Positions 1-5,870 of a DNA stretch of 11,114 bases are shown piece by piece. A program made the translations under genes and the position numbers. This DNA is from Oscillospiraceae bacterium (GTDB lineage: Bacteria > Bacillota > Clostridia > Oscillospirales > UBA929), in NCBI GenBank assembly GCA_009777435.1, contig WRLW01000031.1, forward strand, positions 1-11,114, given 5' to 3'. Under the pieces are notes generated by a model. That model did not search any database, was not told the origin of the DNA, and saw nothing but the letters and a program-made list of their open reading frames with translations. Each line of letters starts with the position of its first letter. The first letter of the stretch is position 1.

Positions 1-581
1 AAATACACGTCTATGCGCTTGCCCTTGATGGCGCTGCCTGTGTCGTGAGCGTAGCGGCCGCCCAGCCCGTCGATCTCAATGGCGCTTTTGAGCGGTATTA
101 CTTTGGGATCCACCGACGCCGTGTATCCTTCCACGGGATACGGGACGCCTGATTCCGTGGGTATGCTCATCTTGTGACCCGACCACTTGCCGCAGCACTT
201 GGGGCACGCGCAGTAAGCCGTTATGATGAATGTCCCCAGGCTGACGCGCTTGCCGGCCCCGGCGGGCTGAGGGGCTTCGGGCTTCGGGGGCTCAGAATGT
301 CCGCCGGAAGCCTCGCCGGGCGTCCGTATGCCTACCGCCAAGGGTTGGGCGGCGGGCGCGCCGAGCTTTGCCGTGTATACCTCGGAGGGCGTGTGAGGCT
401 CGTCCGTTTCGGCCGGCTCGGAAATGTACCTGTATAACGATGGCTCTAATTTTTGCAGAAGCTGCTCCGTACGCTCCCGGGCCTCCGCGCGGAGGTAAAA
501 GACCGGCGCCGTCAAGACGGACGCCGCGAACGGCATAAGGAGCAGCAGGCAGGTGAATCGTCGCCGTATACATCGTCGCAT
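1..581 (-). CDS. 3D-domain cell-wall protein with N-terminal membrane anchor, C-terminus cut by window edge
   Basis: The reverse strand is open from ATG at 581 to the left edge (193 codons plus two bases). It starts with a basic stretch (MRRCIRRR) and a hydrophobic segment at residues 9-30, likely an uncleaved signal anchor. A charged segment and a Pro/Ala/Glu-rich linker (about 33-110) follow. From about residue 115 comes a 3D domain: TAYCACPKCCGKW at 121-133, SVDPKVIPL at 156-164, AHDTGSAIKGKRIDVY at 178-193. The three Asp residues that name the family are D158, D180 and D191. 3D domains (YuiC type) have a double-psi barrel related to MltA and resuscitation-promoting factors and act on peptidoglycan, so an extracytoplasmic muralytic role is inferred. 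GGAG at 591-594 lies nine bases before the ATG. Little of the domain should be missing. Role in sporulation is only suggested by neighbours. Confidence 0.85.
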   Translation of the reverse strand, partial: MRRCIRRRFTCLLLLMPFAASVLTAPVFYLRAEARERTEQLLQKLEPSLYRYISEPAETDEPHTPSEVYTAKLGAPAAQPLAVGIRTPGEASGGHSEPPKPEAPQPAGAGKRVSLGTFIITAYCACPKCCGKWSGHKMSIPTESGVPYPVEGYTASVDPKVIPLKSAIEIDGLGGRYAHDTGSAIKGKRIDVY

Positions 582-635
582 ATGCTTAATCTCCGGTTTC
601 CCAGCCGCATAGCCACACTCAGCGGCATGATTTCT

Positions 636-677
636 ATGGTATTATGTTCACCTTTGTGTGACTTAATACCATTTTTT
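636..677. other. 9-bp inverted repeat followed by six T on the + strand
   Basis: ATGGTATTA (636-644) and TAATACCAT (664-672) are perfect complements around a 19-base loop. Inside the loop GT-CAC and GTGAC can pair further. A run of six T follows on the + strand (672-677). It has the shape of an AT-rich terminator, but no gene is read toward it on the + strand, so it could equally be an operator or part of the 3D gene promoter. Confidence 0.5.
640..669 (-). promoter_or_regulatory. Possible SigG-like promoter for the 3D-domain gene
   Basis: On the reverse strand GTATT (669-665) is followed after 18 bases by CATAATA (646-640). The forespore sigma-G consensus is roughly gHATr, 17-18 bases, CATnnTA; the -10 fits fully and the -35 fits four of five positions. 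The start would give a leader of about 50 bases before the ATG at 581. The pattern is short and AT-rich, so chance is a real alternative. Confidence 0.3.
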
Positions 678-800
678 CAATAAAACGCTTGCGTCCGATA
701 TATCAGCAGTATATGCAGGCAGAAACGAGACGACTGTCACTATGTGTCGGCGTATTTTAAGCGAAACGCGTGTTCCGTCCTCATAATTTTCATAAAAAAA

Positions 801-834
801 CATTATTCGGCAACATTTGTCGAATAATGTCGAA
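801..834 (+). promoter_or_regulatory. Tandem 0A boxes overlapping a 9-bp inverted repeat
   Basis: TGTCGAA, the core of the Spo0A binding site (0A box), occurs at 818-824 and again at 828-834, exactly 10 bases apart in the same orientation, the spacing that lets two Spo0A molecules bind on one face of the helix. A reverse copy with one mismatch (TTCGGCA) is at 806-812. The first box overlaps a perfect inverted repeat, CATTATTCG (801-809) and CGAATAATG (821-829). Location about 125 bases before spo0A points to autoregulation, as known for spo0A in Bacillus. The facing 3D gene could also be controlled. Confidence 0.8.
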
Positions 835-959
835 AGGAGGCGAAAAATTCTTGAAATAAATTAAAAAAATCTATTGAAATATTCGATTTCTTATGTTAAT
901 CTATACTCGAAGTCATTTAATGCCTTATATGGTAATATTTTACAAAAAGGAGAACGGTT

Positions 960-1739
960 ATGGAGAACAGAGTTATCCGCGTGGTTATCGCCGATAACAA
1001 TACGGAGCATCGCGATATGCTGGCGCTGCGCTTGGAGGAGGATCCGGCGCTTAAGGTTGTGGCGCGGGCCACGACCGGCTCGGAGGCGGTCGAAATGATT
1101 GTGGCCCACGCGCCCGACGTCGTTCTTACCGAGCTGTCGCTGCCCGTCAAGGACGCGCAGGCCGTCATGCAGGAGGTCGCGGCGGTGAACTTTAAGCGAA
1201 GGCCCACGTTTTTCGTATACTCAGGCTTTGGGGCGGACAGCGTAAAGAGCGCGATTTCGCGCTTGGGGGCGCGGATGTTCATGCAAAAGCCGTTTGAGCC
1301 GGCGTATCTGATCGAGAGCATAAAGCAGTCCGAGAAATACGCGGACGACGACGGCGCGGGGCTGAGGTTAATCTTTAACGAGGTTGACATAGAGACTCGC
1401 ATCACGCAGATTCTGCATGAGATAGGCGTGCCGGCGCATATCAAGGGCTACCGTTACATGCGCGAGGCTATCCTCACGGTCATCAGGGAACCGCAGATCA
1501 TCAATTCCATAACAAAGCAGCTGTATCCGAGCGTCGCCAAAAAATTCGGCACCACGCCGAGCCGCGTGGAACGCGCCATACGGCACGCCATAGAGGTGGC
1601 GTGGGATCGGGGCGACCTTGAGGTGCTGCAAAAGTTCTTTGGCTACACGGTGTCAAACTCGAAAGGGAAGCCCACCAATTCGGAGTTTATCGCCATGATA
1701 GCCGACCGGCTGACCTTGCAGCTCAAAGCCGGAGCCTGA
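960..1739 (+). CDS. spo0A: Sporulation master regulator Spo0A with an atypical receiver (Glu at the phosphorylation site)
   Basis: Spo0A is the response regulator that, once phosphorylated, binds 0A boxes and starts sporulation. The 259 residues match the usual length. The C-terminal DNA-binding domain (about 145-255) is nearly canonical: HEIGVPAHIKGY at 153-164, the recognition region TPSRVERAIRHAIEVAW at 199-215, and FGYTVSNSKGKPTNSEFIAM at 227-246. The N-terminal receiver (about 5-125) is diverged. It keeps D12, S88 and K110, but N13 replaces the second acidic residue and E58, within VVLTELSLP, sits where the phospho-Asp (D56 in B. subtilis) belongs. Its usual G after the MxD turn is A66. 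The protein may act without phosphorylation (Glu as a mimic) or be a paralog. AGGAG at 948-952 is seven bases before the ATG. It converges on spoVAE, 17 bases away. Confidence 0.93.
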   Translation: MENRVIRVVIADNNTEHRDMLALRLEEDPALKVVARATTGSEAVEMIVAHAPDVVLTELSLPVKDAQAVMQEVAAVNFKRRPTFFVYSGFGADSVKSAISRLGARMFMQKPFEPAYLIESIKQSEKYADDDGAGLRLIFNEVDIETRITQILHEIGVPAHIKGYRYMREAILTVIREPQIINSITKQLYPSVAKKFGTTPSRVERAIRHAIEVAWDRGDLEVLQKFFGYTVSNSKGKPTNSEFIAMIADRLTLQLKAGA

Positions 1740-1756
1740 GACCCCGTTAATTATGG

Positions 1757-2113
1757 TCATCCCTTGTCGCTTGGCTTGGACAGCAGCGCGGTGACGAAGC
1801 CAAAAACGATGGCGGCGCTTAAACCCGCGGCCGTCGCGGTCAGCCCGCCCGACAGGATGCCGAGCGCGCCTTTTTCGGCCACGCCTCTTTTCACGCCCGC
1901 CGCCAGCACATGTCCAAAGCCCGACAGCGGCACGGTCGCGCCCGCGCCCGCGAAATCCACGAGCGGGCCGTACAGCCCGACGGCGCTTAGCAGCACCCCC
2001 GCGGTCACGAACCCGACAAGTATGCGAGCGGGCGTGAGCTTTGTCCGGTCTATAAATATCTGGCCGACGGCGCACAGCGCGCCGCCCACCAAAAAGGCTT
2101 TAAGGTAGTCCAT
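1757..2113 (-). CDS. spoVAE: Stage V sporulation protein AE (SpoVAE/SpoVAEb)
   Basis: SpoVAE is a small membrane part of the SpoVA complex, which moves Ca-dipicolinate into the forespore and out at germination. The 118 residues match the family length, and the pattern is diagnostic: MDYLKAFLVGG at the start, AVGQIFIDRTKLTPARILV at 15-33, LVDFAGAGATVPLSGFGH at 51-68, then GLSAAIVFGFVTAL at 97-110. About three hydrophobic helices are visible (about 4-22, 31-50, 97-112). I chose ATG at 2113 because family members begin MDYL; an in-frame ATG at 2125 lies directly against the AGAGGAG ribosome binding site and is less likely. The gene follows the spoVAD remnant on the same strand, as in the usual spoVAC-spoVAD-spoVAE order. 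Because that operon is broken upstream, its expression from the normal promoter is doubtful. Confidence 0.93.
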   Translation of the reverse strand: MDYLKAFLVGGALCAVGQIFIDRTKLTPARILVGFVTAGVLLSAVGLYGPLVDFAGAGATVPLSGFGHVLAAGVKRGVAEKGALGILSGGLTATAAGLSAAIVFGFVTALLSKPSDKG

Positions 2114-2158
2114 ATCAATCCGCATCTCCTCTCTGATTTTGAAACGCGCGCGAAGCCC

Positions 2159-2198
2159 CAAACAACCATGTTTCCCGGCCGGGAAGCATGGTTGTTTG
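2159..2198. repeat. Large palindrome between spoVAD remnant and spoVAE
   Basis: CAAACAACCATG (2159-2170) and CATGGTTGTTTG (2187-2198) are perfect complements. After one mismatch (2171/2186) the inner 14 bases, TTCCCGGCCGGGAA, are themselves a perfect palindrome. The hairpin begins five bases after the spoVAD stop codon. No T run follows on either strand, so it is not a normal intrinsic terminator. It could be an mRNA-stabilising or processing hairpin, or one copy of a dispersed REP/MITE-like element. Confidence 0.8.
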
Positions 2199-2202
2199 CC
2201 GC

Positions 2203-2613
2203 TTATGACCGTGTGCCGGATATGCGTACCGCGTGGCAGACCGACGGTATGCTCTGGCCTTGTGCCGTGGACACCGGCGACAGCAGCGCGCCGGTGCCGC
2301 AGAACAGGATGCTGCCGTAAACGCTTTTTTTCAGCAGCGGTATGAGGTGCGCGCACAGGACGACCGCCGAGCAGGCGCAGCCCGAGCCGCCCGCGTGTAC
2401 GTCCTGAGACTGGAGGTCGAAGATCAGCTCGCCGCAGTCTGTGATTTTTACCGGCGTTCCGTCGGCGGCGAACAGCTCCTCCACTATCTTGCGGCCCACG
2501 GTGCCCAGGTCGCCCGTCACTACCGCGTCCACCGGGCAGTTATCCGTGTCCGAGCGATACGCCTTTATGGTCTCATAGGCCGCCGGGGCGGATGTCAATA
2601 TAGACCCAAGGCT
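2203..2613 (-). pseudogene. spoVAD: spoVAD, C-terminal fragment, 5' part missing
   Basis: SpoVAD is the soluble, thiolase-fold, dipicolinate-binding component of the SpoVA complex, normally about 340 residues. Only about the last 40% is present. From about 2592 leftward the translation follows the family: APAAYETIK, then DAVVTGDLGTVG, ITDCGELIFD, QDVHAGGSGCACSAVV and the C-terminal TGALLSP and QGQSIPSVCHAV. Just before APAA the match is lost and a TAA stop in the same frame lies at 2614-2616. The only possible start is a TTG at 2598, with no ribosome binding site, so the fragment is probably not translated. The missing 5' part is nowhere else in the window. The break faces the serine recombinase gene, pointing to insertion or integration. 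If the element can excise, an intact spoVAD could be restored. Confidence 0.88.
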
Positions 2614-2713
2614 TTACACTATTCGTTTTGCAGGGCACATTCGTCAATTCGCCGCACTACGCCGTATGTATAGGCGTTAAAATATTTCAGCCGCCGTTTC
2701 GGCCCGCAAGGTT

Positions 2714-4396
2714 TCAAGCAAGAACCTTCAGTTCCCCGGCAAGCTGTCTGTTGTTTTGGACATACTCGACAGCTTTTTTGAACTCGTCCTCGAATCTGAA
2801 CTGTATGGTGATGTCGCCGCCCTCGTGGATATATATCATGTCTATCAGCGCGACGACCAGCTCCCTGGTGAGCCGCGCGATATTCCGATGCTTTCGGAAT
2901 TCGGAGATATATGGGTTATGGGCCGCCCCTTGGGTGCGGAGCTGTTTAAGCTCGGCTTCCAAGCGGCTTATCATACCCGCGAGCCGCGCCGCCCGCTCGT
3001 CGTACTGCCGCTTCATGGTGTGGTATTCCTCGCGGGTGATGTCGCCGTTTTTCCAGTCGGTATACAGCGACATTTTGCAGATGTCCAGCCTGCTTTTTTC
3101 TTTCGTGTGTTCCGCCAGCGCGGTGTCGAGCCGCGGGGACGAACGGTCGGATTTGCCGGATTCCTCGATTTTTTCGATGAGCTTATCCATAGATACGGCC
3201 AGCTCGATTTGTTTTTTCACAGCCGCCAGCACCATCTCCTCAAGACGGTCGGCCCGGATGGTGTGCTTGGTGCAGGCGCCCTTGGACATTTTTTTGAAGG
3301 TGCCGCACAGGTAGTAGACGTAATCCGCGTACGGCTGGGAAATGCGCTTCCTGTTCATGGCTTTCCCGCAGTCGGCGCAGCGGACGAACCCGGACAGCAA
3401 ATACAGGCTCTTTTGCGCCGCCGGGGCGCGCGTGTCCCTGCCCAGCAGGGTTTGCGCCGTTTCAAAGGTTTCCCGGCTGATCACGGCCTCGTGCGTGTTT
3501 TCAACGACGATCCAATTTTCCTCGGGTACGCATACGGCCTTGCGGACTTTGTAGCTCTTGACCTTATTCTTGCCCTGAACCATATCGCCCGTATACAAGC
3601 GGTTGGTCAGTATCCTCCGCACGGAGCTGTCGGGCCACAGGGCGTCGTTAAGCCCGGCGTGCGGATGCCGGTAATTCAGCCCCTGCCGCCGCTTGTAGGC
3701 CGACGGGTTGGGTATCCCAAGCCCGTTTAGGCGTTTGGCGATACCGATGATGCCGGTTCCCTCGATAAACCAGCTAAAAATGCCGCGGACTATCTCGGCG
3801 GCGTATTCGTCGATAATCAGGCGGCCCTTGCGCTCAGGGTCTTTTTTATAGCCATATGACGCGAAGGCGCCTATGAACTGCCCTTGTTTTCGGCGTATGT
3901 CGAGGGACGCGCGGACTTTGGCCGATATGTCGCGGCAATACTCGTCGTTCATCAGGTTCTTGAAGGGCACCATCACGGTATTCATCTGCGCGGGATTCTT
4001 AAAGCTGTCGAGCATATCGCCGACAGAGATGAAGCGGACGTCTAAAAACGGGAAAATCTGCTCGATGTAGTTTCCGACCTCTATATAGTTACGGCCCAAA
4101 CGGGAGAGGTCTTTTACTATAACGCAGTTGATATCCTTGCTTTTGATACCATCCATCATGCGCTTGAAGCCGGGGCGCTCAAAATTCGTGCCCGTATAGC
4201 CGTCGTCGATAAAGCTGCCGGCAACGCTCAGCTCGGGATTTTTTTGGATGTAATCGTTCAGTATGCCGCGCTGGCTGACTATGCTGTCGCTTTCTTCCTT
4301 GTCGCCGTCCTCTCTGGAAAGCCGGATGTACAAAGCGGCCTTCCAAGCCGCCGCCTCAGACCCGCCCGGCACGGCGTATTTGCTTTTGCGCGCCAC
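2714..4396 (-). CDS. Large serine recombinase (site-specific integrase/excisionase family)
   Basis: At 560 residues this is a complete large serine recombinase, an enzyme that joins short attachment sites through a covalent phosphoserine link. The resolvase catalytic domain (about 18-165) holds the nucleophile S27 in YIRLSRED, the GYTGTNFERPGF motif at 66-77, and catalytic Arg residues in KDLSRLGRN (R99, R102). The recombinase domain spans about 180-300 (SYGYKKDP, IAKRLNGLGIPNP). A zinc ribbon follows with C340, C343, C364 and C375, then a long charged coiled coil (about 386-490) and a basic C-terminus. The start is GTG at 4396: GGAGGG lies seven bases upstream, and an ATG at 4403 is out of frame. 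No stop or frameshift breaks it. It is 64 bases downstream of the small gene, probably one transcript. Relatives include SpoIVCA of the skin element and TnpX-type transposases. Confidence 0.93.
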   Translation of the reverse strand: MARKSKYAVPGGSEAAAWKAALYIRLSREDGDKEESDSIVSQRGILNDYIQKNPELSVAGSFIDDGYTGTNFERPGFKRMMDGIKSKDINCVIVKDLSRLGRNYIEVGNYIEQIFPFLDVRFISVGDMLDSFKNPAQMNTVMVPFKNLMNDEYCRDISAKVRASLDIRRKQGQFIGAFASYGYKKDPERKGRLIIDEYAAEIVRGIFSWFIEGTGIIGIAKRLNGLGIPNPSAYKRRQGLNYRHPHAGLNDALWPDSSVRRILTNRLYTGDMVQGKNKVKSYKVRKAVCVPEENWIVVENTHEAVISRETFETAQTLLGRDTRAPAAQKSLYLLSGFVRCADCGKAMNRKRISQPYADYVYYLCGTFKKMSKGACTKHTIRADRLEEMVLAAVKKQIELAVSMDKLIEKIEESGKSDRSSPRLDTALAEHTKEKSRLDICKMSLYTDWKNGDITREEYHTMKRQYDERAARLAGMISRLEAELKQLRTQGAAHNPYISEFRKHRNIARLTRELVVALIDMIYIHEGGDITIQFRFEDEFKKAVEYVQNNRQLAGELKVLA

Positions 4397-4460
4397 AAAT
4401 CATCCCTCCTGTCGGTAAATACACAGGAAAGCGCGGACACGAGCGGCATCTACATAAGCA

Positions 4461-4742
4461 TCATACATCGCGCCGCGCGTATTTTCCAGCGGTATTTTTT
4501 GGGGCGGCCTTAACCAAAGCCTCCTGAAGCGTCAGTCCCGACGCCGAAAACTGCGTCTTTACCAGATTGCCGCCGATGCGAAAAAAGTAAGGGTTTGCGG
4601 AGCCTTCGATGAACCGGAGGAGGCGAAGCTCTTTGGCGGATAGGGGGTCGATGGAGATGGCGCCGATATCGCCGGCCGCGCTTTTGTCCATCGCCGCGAG
4701 CGGTACGGACGACAGCGCGCTCAACTGTTCAAGGCTTGTCAC
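4461..4742 (-). CDS. Small conserved protein of clostridial mobile elements, upstream of the recombinase
   Basis: A 93-residue gene starting at GTG (4742) with GGAG seven bases upstream. I do not know its function. The C-terminal half has a pattern I recognise from small proteins next to serine recombinases in clostridial elements: an Ile/Asp-rich patch (GAISIDPLSAKE, 27-38), then NPYFFRIGGNLVKTQFSASG at 50-69 and TLQEALVKA. No signal peptide, membrane helix or cysteine motif is visible. Because it is read just ahead of the recombinase, a role as accessory or directionality factor is possible, but that is inference from position. Its last 13 residues are basic. Confidence 0.7.
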   Translation of the reverse strand: MTSLEQLSALSSVPLAAMDKSAAGDIGAISIDPLSAKELRLLRFIEGSANPYFFRIGGNLVKTQFSASGLTLQEALVKAAPKNTAGKYARRDV

Positions 4743-4784
4743 GCGATCACTCCTCAGCCTTTATTATTTCCACGAGTCGGCAAA

Positions 4785-4790
4785 ATTATA
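4785..4790 (-). promoter_or_regulatory. Possible -10 box for the small gene-recombinase transcript
   Basis: On the reverse strand a perfect TATAAT lies at 4790-4785, about 43 bases before the GTG start at 4742. I see no good -35 hexamer at the right distance, so this is a weak call. It would place the recombinase promoter almost face to face with the mgl promoter. Confidence 0.25.
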
Positions 4791-4792
4791 TA

Positions 4793-4821
4793 TGGACTTG
4801 GCGGGCGGCGTATGATATACT
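4793..4821 (+). promoter_or_regulatory. Probable extended -10 promoter of the mgl operon
   Basis: TATACT at 4816-4821 is preceded by TG one base upstream (TGATATACT), an extended -10. A -35-like TGGACT (four of six to TTGACA) lies at 4793-4798 with a 17-base spacer. Transcription would start near 4828, giving a leader of about 55 bases before mglB. Confidence 0.5.
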
Positions 4822-4826
4822 GAACG

Positions 4827-4857
4827 CGCCACGCCGGAAGCAACCGGCGGTATGGCG
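4827..4857 (+). promoter_or_regulatory. Leader hairpin or operator ahead of mglB
   Basis: Two nested inverted repeats lie just at or after the expected transcription start: CGCCA (4827-4831) with TGGCG (4853-4857), and GCCGG (4833-4837) with CCGGC (4844-4848) around a six-base loop. It could be a 5' mRNA-stabilising hairpin or a regulator operator next to the start site. No T run follows, so it is not an intrinsic terminator. Confidence 0.45.
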
Positions 4858-4883
4858 AAAGATAATAATGAGGAGGACGCATG

Positions 4884-5849
4884 ATGAAAAAACTATGCGC
4901 GCTGGTACTGGCCGGCATTATGCTTATCGCGCTGGCCGCGGGCTGTTCCGGTGGGGACGGCGGGGTAAAGACCTATAAGGTCGGCGTCAGCATCTACAAG
5001 TATGACGACAACTTTATGACTCTGTACCGTCAGGAGATCGAGAGCTATTTCAAGACCTTGGAAACCGACACCGTTAAGTACAATGTCACAATGATGGACG
5101 GCAAGGGGGACATGGTTGAGCAGACAAATCAGGTGGAGAACTTTATAGCGCAGAAGGTTGACGTTATGATCATCAACTTAGTTCAGTCCTCGTCGGCGGC
5201 GACCATAACCGACAAGGCAAAGGCCGCGAATATCCCCGTGGTGTACATAAACCGCGAGCCGAGCGCCGACGATATGAACGGCTGGGACAAGATCAGCTAC
5301 GTCGGCGCGGACGCAAAGCAGTCCGGCACATATCAGGGCGAGATCATCAGGGATCTGGCCGACAACGGCGACATTAACGGCGACGGCGTTGTGAGCTACG
5401 TCATGCTGGTGGGCGACCCCGAGAATACGGACGCGCAGTACCGCACCGAATACTCCATCAAGGCCCTGACCGACGCGGGCATCGCGGTCGAGAAGCTGTT
5501 TGAGCAACGCGGCGACTGGGATACGGCCAAGGGGCAGGAACTTGCGGCCAACGCGCTGGCGCAGTTCGGCGGCCAGATCGACGTTATCTTCGCCAACAAC
5601 GACGGCATGGCGATGGGCGCCATACAGGCCATCAAGACCGCCGGGCGCACCGTGGGTCAGGACATCTATCTTGTCGGCGTGGACGCTATTCCCGAGGCCG
5701 TTGACGCCATCGCCGCCGGCGATATGACCGGTACGGTGCTGAACGACCATATCGGGCAGTCCCACACCGCCGTTGACGCGGCTGTCCGCTACATGAGCAG
5801 CGAGTCGGTTGACAAATACCTCTGGGTCAACTACCAGAAGGTTCAGTAA
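4884..5849 (+). CDS. mglB: Galactose/glucose ABC transporter substrate-binding lipoprotein MglB
   Basis: This is the extracellular sugar-binding component of an MglBAC-type importer. The N-terminus (MKKLCALVLAG, lipobox LAAGC with Cys21) marks a lipoprotein held on the outer face of the membrane. The mature part follows the E. coli galactose/glucose-binding protein closely: VGVSIYKYDDNF, VVYINREP, SYVGADAKQSG, ANNDGMAMGA, VGVDAIPEA and TVLND. Most known sugar contacts are kept (second Asp of YDDN, N of INREP, D and R of TDAQYR, W of DWDTA, D of GVDA, N of VLND), but the E. coli His152 position is Asn (DPENTD). The Ca-binding loop is mostly kept (DINGDG). AGGAGG at 4871-4876 is seven bases from ATG 4884 and only four from ATG 4881, so I prefer 4884. 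Confidence 0.93.
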   Translation: MKKLCALVLAGIMLIALAAGCSGGDGGVKTYKVGVSIYKYDDNFMTLYRQEIESYFKTLETDTVKYNVTMMDGKGDMVEQTNQVENFIAQKVDVMIINLVQSSSAATITDKAKAANIPVVYINREPSADDMNGWDKISYVGADAKQSGTYQGEIIRDLADNGDINGDGVVSYVMLVGDPENTDAQYRTEYSIKALTDAGIAVEKLFEQRGDWDTAKGQELAANALAQFGGQIDVIFANNDGMAMGAIQAIKTAGRTVGQDIYLVGVDAIPEAVDAIAAGDMTGTVLNDHIGQSHTAVDAAVRYMSSESVDKYLWVNYQKVQ

Positions 5850-5870
5850 CCGCGTCCCCAACGGATTAAA

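Larger units (their letters stand above)
582..959. other. Divergent intergenic region between the 3D-domain gene and spo0A
   Basis: This 378-base stretch holds no convincing gene. Its left part (about 582-680) is the leader of the reverse-strand 3D gene and contains a 9-bp inverted repeat. The middle (about 680-800) shows nothing I recognise. The right part turns AT-rich and carries the 0A boxes (818-834), two TTGAAA hexamers at 851-856 and 874-879, and the spo0A ribosome binding site. I could not pick a single spo0A promoter: TTAATC at 896-901 lies 16 bases after the second TTGAAA, and TATACT at 902-907 has no good -35 partner. Confidence 0.7.
2593..4742. mobile_element. Integrated serine-recombinase element, one end inside spoVAD, other end not located
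   Basis: The spoVAD homology ends at about 2592 and the recombinase gene ends at 2714, so one junction (an attL/attR-like site) should lie in roughly 2590-2713. That stretch has no gene and contains a short imperfect inverted repeat, ACGCC at 2659-2663 and GGCGT at 2673-2677, but I cannot fix the crossover. The recombinase and the small gene upstream are the only recognisable element genes. The right limit is set here at the small gene's start only because the sugar operon beyond looks like ordinary chromosome. The true far end may lie outside the window, since the 5' part of spoVAD was not found. Confidence 0.5.

Noticed and set aside
453..683. + strand reading frame before spo0A
   Set aside because: It overlaps the 3D-domain gene on the other strand and an intergenic region and has no ribosome binding site or known motif.
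835..857. Sigma-H promoter for spo0A (AGGA ... GAAA)
   Set aside because: The spacing between the elements is several bases too short for the sigma-H consensus.
2233..2673. + strand reading frame of 146 codons over the spoVAD remnant
   Set aside because: The opposite strand encodes unmistakable SpoVAD sequence; this frame has no recognisable features.
2692..2703. Possible terminator after the recombinase gene (GCCG-AAA-CGGC on the reverse strand)
   Set aside because: Only four base pairs and the T-rich stretch is not adjacent to the stem.
2756..3730. Long + strand reading frame (324 codons) opposite the recombinase
   Set aside because: It is fully antisense to an intact, clearly recognisable serine recombinase and has no known motif.
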